This document shows positions 25,646 through 34,762 of a DNA stretch of 64,000 bases, in pieces. The notes beneath the pieces were generated by a model. That model searched no databases. It had not been told where the DNA came from and worked only from the letters and a program-made list of their open reading frames with translations. Origin of the DNA: an uncultured Clostridia bacterium (lineage in GTDB: Bacteria; Bacillota; Clostridia; TANB77; CAG-508); assembly GCA_934167305.1 (NCBI GenBank), contig CAKPKQ010000003.1:1-64000 (forward strand), read 5' to 3'. The position numbers were made by a program, and so were the translations under genes. Position 1 is the stretch's first letter. Each line of letters opens with the position of its first letter.

Positions 25646-26602
25646 CTATTTATAAATATAGTTTTGTGGATTTACACTAACACCATTAATTTTAATTTCA
25701 AAGTGTAAGTGGTTACCTGTTGAATTACCAGTTGAACCAACGGCAGCAATAACGTCACCAGCTTTAACTGTATCTCCAACTTTTGAATATAATTTACTAC
25801 AGTGACCATAATAAATTTGTACACCATTACCACAGTCAACAATAATTAAATTACCATAACTTCCATTATCACCAGAAAATGTAACTTTACCATCACAAGC
25901 TGCTTTAATTTGTGTACCATATGGTGCAGCAATATCTAGTCCATTATGAGGGTAACTACGTATACTTTCTCTACTACCAAAACGTGAAGTAATAACACCA
26001 GAAATTGGTTTTTGAGCTAGATAAACACCATTTACAGAAGCATCATCAATTTTTTTAAGCTCTGTATTAACTTCTTTTGAAGCTACTTTAATGTCAACAG
26101 TTTCATACTCGTTTGAATCTTGTGTATATAACTCATTTATACCAATTGTAAATTTTATATCTTCATATTTTTCCTTCATATCTGCAACTAAATCTTCGGC
26201 CTCTTCTAATGAATCTACAACTGATTTTTGTTCGCCATTTAAAGTTACAGCATAATATTTATATGTTATTTTTGCATTTTCTTCAATTTTTGATAAAACA
26301 CTATCATTATTTATTTCAGTACCATTATCAACAAAAACTAAACTATATTCTGGAGTTGCACAATCCACATATGCAATATTGTTAGTTCCTTCTAATGATA
26401 ATATACTATTTACTTTATTTTCAATTAATTCTCTATTTTGAACATATCCAATATGTTCACCAGAAATACTTACTCTACATACAAGTTTATATTTCATAAA
26501 AATAACTGTCATGACAATAAATAAAGCAATTGCAATTAAATTAATTAGTTTAAATCCTTCTTTTGTGTAATATTTAATTTGCTTGTTTAAAATAAGATTC
26601 AC
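25646..26602 (-). CDS. M23 metallopeptidase domain membrane protein (SpoIIQ-like)
   Basis: One membrane helix (about 25 residues in) is followed by a long extracellular stalk and a C-terminal LytM/M23 domain with the zinc motifs HNGLDIAAPYG, GHCSKLY and HLHFEIK, so the catalytic His and Asp residues are present. These enzymes cut cell-wall cross-links; SpoIIQ-type members work in the engulfing mother cell/forespore channel. The start is uncertain: a consensus promoter (26631-26659) excludes upstream ATGs; AAAGGAG overlaps the GTG at 26602, and an ATT at 26593 would have better spacing. Confidence 0.8.
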   Translation of the reverse strand: MNLILNKQIKYYTKEGFKLINLIAIALFIVMTVIFMKYKLVCRVSISGEHIGYVQNRELIENKVNSILSLEGTNNIAYVDCATPEYSLVFVDNGTEINNDSVLSKIEENAKITYKYYAVTLNGEQKSVVDSLEEAEDLVADMKEKYEDIKFTIGINELYTQDSNEYETVDIKVASKEVNTELKKIDDASVNGVYLAQKPISGVITSRFGSRESIRSYPHNGLDIAAPYGTQIKAACDGKVTFSGDNGSYGNLIIVDCGNGVQIYYGHCSKLYSKVGDTVKAGDVIAAVGSTGNSTGNHLHFEIKINGVSVNPQNYIYK

Positions 26603-26630
26603 ACTCCTTTTTCTTTGCACGACATCTTCT

Positions 26631-26659
26631 ATTATACAACATATTGTGTACAATTTCAA
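26631..26659 (-). promoter_or_regulatory. Promoter of the M23 peptidase gene
   Basis: On the minus strand TTGAAA (26659-26654), 17-bp spacer, TATAAT (26636-26631). It lies within the apparent upstream reading frame and therefore decides the start. Confidence 0.7.
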
Positions 26660-26802
26660 ATTAGTTATACTTACAAATACCATTCCAAAACAATCTTGGC
26701 AAAAATGGCAATCCTTTAATTGCTAAAAACAACTACTTATCTCGTTATTTTGCAATATTTCTCATTATTTCTTTAATTTTCTACTATTGACAAAAATATG
26801 CA

Positions 26803-26836
26803 AAAATAAACAGCTATTTTATGAAAATAGCTGCTT
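26803..26836 (-). terminator. Terminator after the HtrA gene
   Basis: On the minus strand CAGCTATTTT and AAAATAGCTG form a stem with a short CAT loop, then TTTATTTTT. Confidence 0.75.
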
Positions 26837-26853
26837 AAAACAATATATTGCAG

Positions 26854-28122
26854 TTATGGTTGTTCTTGAAGAGTAACTGTTATATCTTTTTTGTTACCAT
26901 TACGATAAACTTTAAGTTTAATTGTATCACCAATTTGTTTTTGACCTTTAATTTCATTTAATTCATTCATTGTTGTAATAGTTTTTCCATCAGCCTCAAT
27001 AATAACGTCACCAACTTTTAAACCAGCTTTTTCTCCAGCTGAAAAATCTTCAACTGTTTTGATATATACACCAACAACCAAGTTATTAGCTTTAGCGGTT
27101 TTTTCATCTAAATCAATTCCGCCAATTCCAATATAAGGTCTTTTTACTTTACTATACTGAATAAGTTGTTCATAAATGCTCTTTGTTGAATTAATTGGAA
27201 TAGCAAAACCAACACCTTCAACACCTGTACCAGAAAGCTTTAAAGTATTAACACCAATAACTTGTCCTTTACTATTTACTAAGGCACCACCACTGTTACC
27301 AGTATTTATTGCAGCATCAGTTTGAATAGTTGTATATTTATTTCCATCATCATCTGAAACTTCTCTATTAACAGCACTAACAATACCAGCTGTTACACTA
27401 TTATCCAATCCTAAAGGGCTACCAATAGCCATTACAAACTCTCCAACTTGAACTGAGCTAGAATCACCAAGTTCTGCAACAGCCAAACCATCTTTATCAA
27501 TTTTTATAACAGCCAAATCAGTTTGTGAATCAGTTCCAACAATAGTTCCTGTATATTCTGTATCATCATTATACAATTTTACAGTAACTTTATTAGCTTT
27601 TTCGATTTCATAAAAAGAACCAGAACTAGAGCCAGTAGAATTTACAACGTGATTGTTAGTTAAAATATAACCATCTTCACTTATAATAATTCCAGAGCCT
27701 TTAGCAGTTACAGTTCCAGTAGAACGATTAAAAATAGAATTAACCGAATATTCCACACTAATTGCAACAATAGATGGTTGTACCTTTCTAGCAACTCCAA
27801 TAGCTGTATCTGAATATCCTTGAAGCGAAATAAGTTGTGTATTTACAGAAGTGGTATTTTCAGAAGATTTGTTATCATTTGTTACATTTGTAACAACTAA
27901 TTTTTCTAAAAATGCCTGTTTGATACTAGGAACACTAACACATGCACCAATAGTGATGGCAGCGCCAAGTATACCACACATAAAAGGTAGAACTACCACT
28001 TTACCAAAACCAGCACCTCCTGATTTCTTTTTCTTTTCTGAATTATTAAAAGCTCTATAATTTACCTCAGTCGTAGTTGGGTTTACGCTTTTAAATTCTT
28101 GATCATTATTTTCGTCATTCAT
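26854..28122 (-). CDS. HtrA/DegP-type serine protease with PDZ domain
   Basis: The 422-aa protein has a cytoplasmic N-terminus (1-40), one membrane helix (about 41-64), a trypsin-like domain with the triad His158 (NNHVV), Asp202 (TDLAV) and Ser277 (GNSGGA), and a C-terminal PDZ domain (about 325-415) with GEKAGLKVGDVI. HtrA proteases degrade or refold damaged proteins outside the membrane. The catalytic residues are intact. The ribosome site is GGAGGT on the minus strand. It is a single-gene unit. Confidence 0.93.
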   Translation of the reverse strand: MNDENNDQEFKSVNPTTTEVNYRAFNNSEKKKKSGGAGFGKVVVLPFMCGILGAAITIGACVSVPSIKQAFLEKLVVTNVTNDNKSSENTTSVNTQLISLQGYSDTAIGVARKVQPSIVAISVEYSVNSIFNRSTGTVTAKGSGIIISEDGYILTNNHVVNSTGSSSGSFYEIEKANKVTVKLYNDDTEYTGTIVGTDSQTDLAVIKIDKDGLAVAELGDSSSVQVGEFVMAIGSPLGLDNSVTAGIVSAVNREVSDDDGNKYTTIQTDAAINTGNSGGALVNSKGQVIGVNTLKLSGTGVEGVGFAIPINSTKSIYEQLIQYSKVKRPYIGIGGIDLDEKTAKANNLVVGVYIKTVEDFSAGEKAGLKVGDVIIEADGKTITTMNELNEIKGQKQIGDTIKLKVYRNGNKKDITVTLQEQP

Positions 28123-28254
28123 TGAAAATTACCTCCAAACTTATATGAATATATTTTATCTTAAAACATAATTATCATACAATACATTTGTGAAAAAAAT
28201 GTGAAAAAATTGTATTTTTTATTTGGCAATAAGAGTTTATTTGTCAAAATACAT

Positions 28255-28282
28255 TTGCAATTTCATTAAAATAATGTATAAT
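28255..28282 (+). promoter_or_regulatory. Promoter upstream of rnc
   Basis: TTGCAA (28255-28260), 16-bp spacer, TATAAT (28277-28282). The leader that follows holds copy 1 of a 46-bp repeat. Confidence 0.55.
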
Positions 28283-28305
28283 AAAAAAGTAAAAAGAAAA
28301 TAGTA

Positions 28306-28374
28306 AGATAGTGTTAAGCAGTCTATGAAAAATTGTAGCGGAGCACAATGTGCTCCATAAAAATAAAACTATCT
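28306..28374 (+). repeat. 46-bp dispersed repeat copy 1 in the rnc leader, structured
   Basis: 28313-28358 matches 37760-37805 at 41 of 46 positions. It contains CTAT/GTAG and GGAGCAC-AAT-GTGCTCC hairpins and is enclosed by an AGATAGT/ACTATCT stem (about 28306 and 28374). The CTAY/GTAG stem differs between copies by T-G versus C-G, so pairing is kept. Function unknown; an RNase III substrate or leader regulator is conceivable. Confidence 0.65.
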
Positions 28375-28401
28375 AAATAATAAAATGAAGGGAGTGAAAA
28401 A

Positions 28402-29115
28402 ATGGAAAGTTTAGAAAAAAGTATTGGTTATACATTTAAAAATAAGGAATTATTAAAAAAGGCTCTAACACACACATCTTATGCATATGAGCATCATGTA
28501 GAAAGCAATGAAAAGTTAGAGTTTTTAGGGGATAGTATTTTAGAGTTTTTATCAAGCAAATATATATATAATAACTATCCAAAACTAAAAGAAGGAGAAA
28601 TGACTAAAGTGAGAGCCGAAGTCGTATGCGAAGACAGTTTATACTTAGTTGCACAAAGACATCATTTTAGTGATTTCTTATACTTAGGAAAAAGCGAAGC
28701 AGTAAGTCATGGAGACGCTAAACCAGCTATATTAGCTGATAGTGTTGAAGCAGTTATAGCAGCAATATATTTTGATGGAGGCCTAGAAGAAGCTGAAAAA
28801 TTTATTATAACAAATTTAGCAGAGGCAGTAAAACATTCTAGTGCAAATGTAGGAATGAAAGATCATAAAACGGTATTACAAGAAAAACTACAAGAAAATG
28901 GTAGTGTTCATATAAGCTATAAGGTAATAAAAACAAGTGGACCAGACCATGATAAAACATTTACAGTAGAAGTATATTGTGAAGATAAACCATTAGCTGT
29001 TGGAGAAGGAAAAACAAAAAAACAAGCGGAAATGAAAGCCGCAGAAAAAGCACTATGTCAGTTTGGGGACGTTTCTTTAACTGACAAAAGTGTCACTTCG
29101 GGGACAGATCTTTAA
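28402..29115 (+). CDS. rnc: Ribonuclease III with repeat-derived C-terminus
   Basis: RNase III cuts double-stranded RNA in rRNA maturation and mRNA turnover. The catalytic domain has NEKLEFLGDS (residues 36-45) and the metal residues Asp113/Glu116 in ADSVEAVIAA. The double-stranded RNA-binding domain ends at about residue 220 (KAAEKAL). The last 17 residues, FGDVSLTDKSVTSGTDL, come from a 138-bp inverted-repeat element (29056-29193) that overlaps the gene end. The enzyme should still be active. In most Firmicutes rnc is next to smc; here only the radical SAM neighbour is kept. Confidence 0.95.
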   Translation: MESLEKSIGYTFKNKELLKKALTHTSYAYEHHVESNEKLEFLGDSILEFLSSKYIYNNYPKLKEGEMTKVRAEVVCEDSLYLVAQRHHFSDFLYLGKSEAVSHGDAKPAILADSVEAVIAAIYFDGGLEEAEKFIITNLAEAVKHSSANVGMKDHKTVLQEKLQENGSVHISYKVIKTSGPDHDKTFTVEVYCEDKPLAVGEGKTKKQAEMKAAEKALCQFGDVSLTDKSVTSGTDL

Positions 29116-29193
29116 AGAAAAAGATGGATGTGAGGGAAGATGTGTCCCTCAACTGACAAAAATGTCAGTTAGAGAAACGTCCCCAAACTGACA
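29056..29193. mobile_element. 138-bp MITE/REP-like inverted-repeat element
   Basis: Terminal inverted repeats of 31 bp (29056-29086 and 29163-29193) match at 30 of 31 positions, each beginning TGTCAGTTTGGGGACG. Inner arms GGGGACAGATCTT and AAGATGTGTCCCT also pair, so the entire unit folds back. It carries no gene. It covers the 3' 60 bases of rnc and ends next to the ribosome site of the following gene. GC content is visibly higher than the surroundings. Related TTTGGGGACGTTTCT palindromes are known in other Clostridia from memory. Confidence 0.75.
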
Positions 29194-29204
29194 AGGAGGA
29201 GAAT

Positions 29205-30275
29205 ATGAAGAAGGAGTATATTATACCAATTTTTGTTCCACATTTAGGTTGTCCTCATCAATGTACATTTTGCAATCAAAAGGAGATTAGTGGACAAACA
29301 AAACAGGTAACTGCAAAAGATGTAAAAGATACAATAGAGTTTTATTTGAAAAATTTTAAAGATGATTCTAAATATGTAGAAGTGGCTTTTTATGGTGGTA
29401 GTTTTACTGCTATTGAGGAGAATAAACAAAATGAATTATTAGAAGCTGCCAATGAATTTATAAAAGATGGCAAAGTAAAAAGTATTAGAATTTCTACAAG
29501 ACCGGATTATATTGACAAATCGATTTTAAAGAGATTAAAAAAATATCATGTTCAAACAATTGAATTAGGGGTTCAATCTACTAATGATTATATTCTTGCA
29601 AAATGTCAAAGAGGTCATACTTTTGAGGATGTTAAAAAAGCTTCGAAACTTATTAGATTTCATGGTTTTACATTAGGACATCAAATGATGATTGGATTAC
29701 CTGAAAGTACAAAATTAGATGAGATTAATACAGCTAAAGAATTAATAAAATTGAAACCAAAAATTGTTAGAATTTACCCTGTACTTGTAATTAAAAATAC
29801 CCCATTAGCTAAAGAGTATGAAACAGGGGATTACATACCTTTAACAGTTGAGCAGGCTGTCGAGCGTTCTGAAGAAATAATGAAATTATTTAACAATGCT
29901 AAAATTGATGTTATAAGAATTGGACTTCAAAATACAGAGGAAATTACAGATCCAAAAGAAAAAAATAGTCAGGTAATTGCAGGTCCATATCATCCAGCTT
30001 TTAGACAACTTGTGGAATCTAGAATGTGGTATGATGAAATTGTACAAAAAATAAAGAAAATAAATACAAAGGTTATGCAAGTAACAATTAAAGCAAACCC
30101 GGAAAATGTGAATAATATTATAGGACATAAAAAAGAAAATATTTTAAAGTTAAAAGAATTTTATGATGTTGATGTGGTAATTGAGCCAGATGACAACATA
30201 AAAAAGGGAAAATTTGAAGTTATAATAGACAAAACCTATGAAGATATTTTAGAAGAAATTAATAATAAAAAATAA
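29205..30275 (+). CDS. Radical SAM protein, Elp3-like without acetyltransferase domain
   Basis: The 356-aa protein carries the radical SAM cluster motif CPHQCTFC (residues 16-23), a YGGSFTA loop, IELGVQST and a QMMIGLPEST segment as in the COG1243/Elp3 catalytic core, but stops before a GNAT acetyltransferase domain. This family often sits between rnc and smc in Firmicutes; its exact RNA or protein substrate is unknown. AAGGAGG begins 11 bp after the end of the palindromic element that overlaps rnc. Confidence 0.88.
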   Translation: MKKEYIIPIFVPHLGCPHQCTFCNQKEISGQTKQVTAKDVKDTIEFYLKNFKDDSKYVEVAFYGGSFTAIEENKQNELLEAANEFIKDGKVKSIRISTRPDYIDKSILKRLKKYHVQTIELGVQSTNDYILAKCQRGHTFEDVKKASKLIRFHGFTLGHQMMIGLPESTKLDEINTAKELIKLKPKIVRIYPVLVIKNTPLAKEYETGDYIPLTVEQAVERSEEIMKLFNNAKIDVIRIGLQNTEEITDPKEKNSQVIAGPYHPAFRQLVESRMWYDEIVQKIKKINTKVMQVTIKANPENVNNIIGHKKENILKLKEFYDVDVVIEPDDNIKKGKFEVIIDKTYEDILEEINNKK

Positions 30276-30325
30276 AGAATAAAATCACTTGTTAATGCTA
30301 ATAATTAGTAATAACAGGTGATTTT

Positions 30326-31195
30326 ATGAATTATAGTAAAACAAAGAAAGTTTTAAAAGTTAAAGAGTTTGGTATAGAAATGATTTACTTAACTCTTGGT
30401 TGTGCAATAATGGCTGTAGGAACAGCATTATTTTTACTGCCAAATCAGTTATCATCAGGTGGTTTTACTGGTATCGCCACAATATTTTATTATTTATTTC
30501 ACTTTCCAGTAGGAACCGTAATTTTTGTACTAAACATTCCGTTTTTTATATTGGCTTTTTTTAAGATAGGAAAAAAGTTAATAATAAAATCAATTATAGG
30601 AACGAGTTTACTTTCTATTTTTATAGATTTATTTGAAAAGATACCAACACTTACGGATGATAGATTTTTAGCATGTATTTATGGTGGAATTTTTATTGGG
30701 TTTGGGTTAGGATTGGTTCTAAAGGCAAATGCGTCTACGGGAGGAACCGATTTAATAACATATATAGCAAAAGCATATAAACCATATATTAGTACCAGTG
30801 GTTTAATTGTAGCAGTTGATGTAATTATAATTGGACTAAATGTAATATTTTTTAAAAAAATTGAAATAGGTTTATATTCTGCAATTAGTATTTATCTTAT
30901 GGGAAAGATGATTGATATTGTATTTGAAGGTGTGAATTTTACAAAGGTTGTATATATTATTTCGCAAAAATATGATGAAATTGCACAGGAAATAGATAAC
31001 CAACTAAAAAGAGGATGTACAGGTATATATGCAAAAGGAATGTACACAAATACAGAAAAAATGATGCTATTTTGCGTTGGATCAAGAAATGAAGCAGCAA
31101 GAATAAAGCAAATAGCTACAAAAATTGATCCAAAATCATTTATAGTTATAAGCAATGCTAGGGAAACATGGGGCAAAGGCTTCAAAGGAAACTAG
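30326..31195 (+). CDS. YitT family membrane protein (DUF161 + DUF2179)
   Basis: A 289-aa protein with five to six membrane helices in the first 190 residues (GFTGIATIFYYLFHFPVGT; ASTGGTDLI segment) and a C-terminal cytoplasmic DUF2179 domain with RGCTGIYAKGMYT. YitT proteins are common in Firmicutes; no transport substrate is firmly known. The start is preceded by AACAGGTGAT, a moderate ribosome site. A short AT-rich gap (31196-31365) follows with no clear terminator. Confidence 0.9.
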   Translation: MNYSKTKKVLKVKEFGIEMIYLTLGCAIMAVGTALFLLPNQLSSGGFTGIATIFYYLFHFPVGTVIFVLNIPFFILAFFKIGKKLIIKSIIGTSLLSIFIDLFEKIPTLTDDRFLACIYGGIFIGFGLGLVLKANASTGGTDLITYIAKAYKPYISTSGLIVAVDVIIIGLNVIFFKKIEIGLYSAISIYLMGKMIDIVFEGVNFTKVVYIISQKYDEIAQEIDNQLKRGCTGIYAKGMYTNTEKMMLFCVGSRNEAARIKQIATKIDPKSFIVISNARETWGKGFKGN

Positions 31196-31365
31196 AAGCC
31201 CTTTTTGTCGATTTATGTCATACGAAAATTCTTTACAAAATTCTACACATAATGTAAAATAAAAATATAATTTTTAAAATCATGATTTTTAAAGTTTATT
31301 CAAAAAATTTTATTCTAAAAAATTTCACAAATTTAATTTCATAGATAAAGGCAGGTGTAAAATAT

Positions 31366-32028
31366 GTGGTTACATATACTAAAAGAGAAATAAAATTATT
31401 AGCACTATCTTTAGCTTTATTTGTACTACTAATATACAATTTGGTGTTATTTCCTTTACTTAGTATCAATAAACAAATTTATTCAGGTAAAGTTTATTCT
31501 AAAACTATTTCAATAAATCCTAATATTCCTATATATTCACAAAACGATCAAGAACAAATAAAAAGCAAATTAGTTGAGAAAACAAATGAGCAAGAAAATA
31601 TAAAAACACAGAGAGCAGTTATAAATGAAAATAAAAATATTAAATGGAGAATACAAATTCCAAAAATAAATTTAGATGTACATATTATGGAAGGAACATC
31701 AGCAGATATCTTACTAAAAGCAGTTGGACATTTTGAAGAAACTAGTAAATGGCAAGGAAATGTTGGATTGGCAGGACATAATAGAGGCTATAATTGTAAC
31801 TTTTTTGAAAAAATAAAAAATTTAAAGATAGGAGACGAAATAATTTATACAACGACAAATGGAAAAAAGGTTTATAAGGTACAAACTAATAAAATTATAA
31901 AAGATACTGACTGGAGTTATTTAAAAGAAACTAATGATAATAGAATTACATTAATTACATGTGAAGAAAACAGAGAAGAATATAGAAGATGTATTCAGGC
32001 TGTAGAAATAGTTAATTATAAAACATAG
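31366..32028 (+). CDS. Sortase (class D-like)
   Basis: A 220-aa membrane-anchored transpeptidase: N-terminal membrane helix (about 10-32), then the sortase barrel with catalytic His138 (LAGHNRG), Cys199 (LITCEE) and Arg207/208 (YRRC). Sortases cut LPXTG-type signals and attach the protein to the cell wall. The start is GTG at 31366. The putative substrate, ending LPKTGF, is encoded 15 bp downstream, so this is a dedicated sortase-substrate pair. Confidence 0.9.
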   Translation: MVTYTKREIKLLALSLALFVLLIYNLVLFPLLSINKQIYSGKVYSKTISINPNIPIYSQNDQEQIKSKLVEKTNEQENIKTQRAVINENKNIKWRIQIPKINLDVHIMEGTSADILLKAVGHFEETSKWQGNVGLAGHNRGYNCNFFEKIKNLKIGDEIIYTTTNGKKVYKVQTNKIIKDTDWSYLKETNDNRITLITCEENREEYRRCIQAVEIVNYKT

Positions 32029-32043
32029 AAAGGAACATTAAAA

Positions 32044-33324
32044 ATGAAAAAACATAAAATATTAAAAATGCTAATAATAGCTTTAGTATGTATAACTAAC
32101 ATTAGTGGAATATTTAGTAAAAATACAGTAAAAGCAGTAACAGCACCAATAAAAAGTGCAGAACCATATTCAAAAGGAGAAGTGGTTTTATTTAGATATA
32201 ATGGATTAGGGATTGGTGTGGAAATACAAGTATATAAAAAGGATGGCATAGAATACCCGGTATACTGTTTGGACAAAGGAAAAAGAGGAATAGAAACCAA
32301 TTTTACATACACTGTTGAAGTGAGTGAAATGTTAAGTAATCAAAAAATATGGAGAGCAATAACAAATGGATATCCATTTAAAACACCACAAGAATTAGGC
32401 TGTAATAATATGGAAGAGGCATATGCAGCAACTAAAATGGCTGTATATGATGCAATGTATAACTATGATTTAAGTAAATTTACAACTTACAGTGATTTGG
32501 ATTCAAACAGAAGAACAATAAATGCAATAAAACAAATAATTACATCTGCAAGAAATTCTGAGGAAACTAAAATTACTGCAAGTTTAAATGTAAAACCAGA
32601 AGAAGATAAATGGAAAATTGACACATTAGAAGAGCAATATGTAAGTAAAATATATACTGTTAAATCACCTGTTGAAAATAAAAAATATACAATTGATTTG
32701 ACAAATAATACAGATGCCAGAATTAAAGTTACTAGTGTTTTGAATCAAGAAAAACTAGAATTTGAAGCGGATGAAAAGTTTAAAGTTTTAATACCAATAT
32801 CAGATTTAGAAAGTGATGGAGAATTCTCAATAACAGTGAACTCAGAATTAAAAACTATGCCAATATTTTATGGTAAAAGTCCAAATAAAGAGTGGCAAAA
32901 TTATGCAGTAACTGTTGGAGAATATGAACTAACAGGAACTACACTAAAGCAAAGCTATCAAGAAAACAAAACTCAAATTGAAGTTCAAAAACAAGATGGA
33001 AATACTAAGTTACCATTAAAAAATGCTAAATTTAATTTATTAGACGAGAATAAACAGATATTATATTCTGAATTAACTACAAATGAACAGGGAATAATTG
33101 AATTGCAACATTTATTACCAGGCAACTATTACCTAGAAGAAACTGAGGCACCAGTAGGTTATTATGGATATGAGGGTTTGATAAAAGTAGAGGTAAAGCT
33201 AAATGAAAAGACATTAGTTAAAGTAGATAACTATGAAGAGCAAGAAGAAAAACCAAGTGAAGATCCACAAGAAGAAAAAGAAATATCTGTTGGAGAAAAG
33301 AAACTTCCTAAAACTGGTTTTTAA
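32044..33324 (+). CDS. Surface protein: thioester-like domain, Cna-B domain, C-terminal LPKTGF
   Basis: The 426-aa protein has a signal peptide (about 1-31), a thioester-domain-like region with the Cys in YPVYCLDKG (residue 75) and an AATKMAVYDAM helix at 128-138, a middle beta domain, and a Cna-B/SpaA-type domain (about 315-400, KLPLKNAKFNL ... LEETEAPVGYYG). It ends exactly at LPKTGF, with no hydrophobic span or basic tail as sorting signals normally need. In known thioester domains a Gln in the helix forms the bond; neither Gln-bearing position is kept here. Downstream of its sortase. Confidence 0.85.
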   Translation: MKKHKILKMLIIALVCITNISGIFSKNTVKAVTAPIKSAEPYSKGEVVLFRYNGLGIGVEIQVYKKDGIEYPVYCLDKGKRGIETNFTYTVEVSEMLSNQKIWRAITNGYPFKTPQELGCNNMEEAYAATKMAVYDAMYNYDLSKFTTYSDLDSNRRTINAIKQIITSARNSEETKITASLNVKPEEDKWKIDTLEEQYVSKIYTVKSPVENKKYTIDLTNNTDARIKVTSVLNQEKLEFEADEKFKVLIPISDLESDGEFSITVNSELKTMPIFYGKSPNKEWQNYAVTVGEYELTGTTLKQSYQENKTQIEVQKQDGNTKLPLKNAKFNLLDENKQILYSELTTNEQGIIELQHLLPGNYYLEETEAPVGYYGYEGLIKVEVKLNEKTLVKVDNYEEQEEKPSEDPQEEKEISVGEKKLPKTGF

Positions 33325-33364
33325 AACTAACCGTTAAATCAATTGGAAATTATAACCTATTTTA

Positions 33365-33393
33365 TTGACAGAAGTACATATAGAATATATAAT
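33365..33393 (+). promoter_or_regulatory. Promoter of the CNNM/CBS gene
   Basis: TTGACA (33365-33370), 17-bp spacer, TATAAT (33388-33393), a perfect consensus. Confidence 0.85.
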
Positions 33394-33433
33394 TATTTAG
33401 GAAAACTACACATTAATTTGGAAGGAATATTTT

Positions 33434-34750
33434 ATGATTTCACAATTGATTTTTTTATTTATTTTAATTCTACTGAATGCATATTTTGCAGCTACTGAAA
33501 TTGCTTTTATTTCATTAAATGATGCTAAGGTTGAAAAACAGGCTAAAGATGGAAATAAAAAAGCAAAACAAATTCAAAAAATGCTTAAAAATCCAAGTAA
33601 ATTTTTAGCAACAATACAAATTGGAATTACTTTAGCAGGTTTTTTATCAAGTGCTTTTGCATCTGATGCATTTGCTGGTATGTTAGCACCAAAGTTAAAT
33701 GAATGGATGCCATTTATTAGCATAGCAGTATGGCAAAATATATCTATTGTTATAATAACAATAATTTTATCATTCTTTACTCTAGTATTTGGAGAACTTG
33801 TCCCAAAAAGATTAGCAATGAAATATTATGAAAAAATATCTTTTGCGACTATAGGTGTAATAAAGGCCATATCAGTTATAACAGCTCCATTTGTTAAATT
33901 ATTAACATGGTCAACCAATATAGTATCTAAAATTTTTGGAGTTAGTGAACAAGAAGAAGAAATAGTTACAGAAGAAGAAATAAAGATGATGGTAGATCAA
34001 GGTGAAGAAAAAGGTTCAATTTAAGAAAATGAAAAAGAGTTAATAAATAATGTTTTTGAATTTAATGATATTGTGGCGTCTGAAATAATGACACACAGAA
34101 CAGATATGTATGCAATTGAAATAAATCAAGATTTATATGAGCTTTTAGATGAAATTGATGAATATAAATATAGCAGAATACCAGTATATAGTGAAAGTAT
34201 TGATAATATAGAAGGCATTTTATTTTTAAAAGACATATTAAAATTAGTTAGTACAAGAAAAGAAATAAAAATAGCAGACATAATGAGAGAAGCATACTTT
34301 GTTCCTGAAACAAAGCCAATAGATGAAATATTTGAAGAACTACAAGCAAACAAAATGCAAATGGCTATTGTAGTTGACGAATATGGAGGTACAGCTGGGG
34401 TATTAACAATGGAAGATATTTTAGAAGAACTAGTTGGAAACATATTTGATGAATATGATGACATTGAATTTGAATATAAAAAATTAGATGATAATACTTA
34501 CTTAATTGATGGAAGTGTAAGTTTATATGAACTAAAAAAAATTTTAGATGTAGAAATTCCAGAAGGAGATTATGAAACATTATCTGGATATTTAATAGAA
34601 AAATTAGGAAGACTTCCAGAAGAAGGAGAATACCCTATTATTGAAGATGATAAATTAACCTACAAGATTCAAGAGTTTGAGGACAAAAGAATTAGATGGG
34701 TAAAAGTATGTAAAAATAAACAAGAAATAAATGAAAATAATGAAAATTAA
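33434..34750 (+). pseudogene. CNNM/CBS-domain (HlyC/CorC family) protein split by an in-frame TAA
   Basis: The first 196 residues are the CNNM membrane domain (three to four helices; FGELVPKRLAMKYYE signature). A TAA at 34022-34024 interrupts the frame; reading resumes in the same frame with ENEKELINNVFEFNDI, two CBS domains (YSRIPVYSES; MAIVVDEYGGTAGVLTMEDI) and a C-terminal CorC_HlyC domain. One C-to-T change from CAA would explain it. An internal start near 34073 could make a soluble CBS fragment. The intact family exports Mg2+ or Co2+. The promoter is perfect, so decay would be recent, or the stop is a base-call error. Confidence 0.8.
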
Positions 34751-34762
34751 GAGGTGAAAAAT

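Noticed and set aside
26603..26683. Upstream extension of the M23 peptidase to an ATG at 26683
   Set aside because: A consensus promoter lies within the extension, so transcription starts downstream of that ATG.
34022..34024. TAA read through as Gln (recoding)
   Set aside because: TAA is the normal stop of most genes here, including ribosomal ones; a mutation or base error is simpler.
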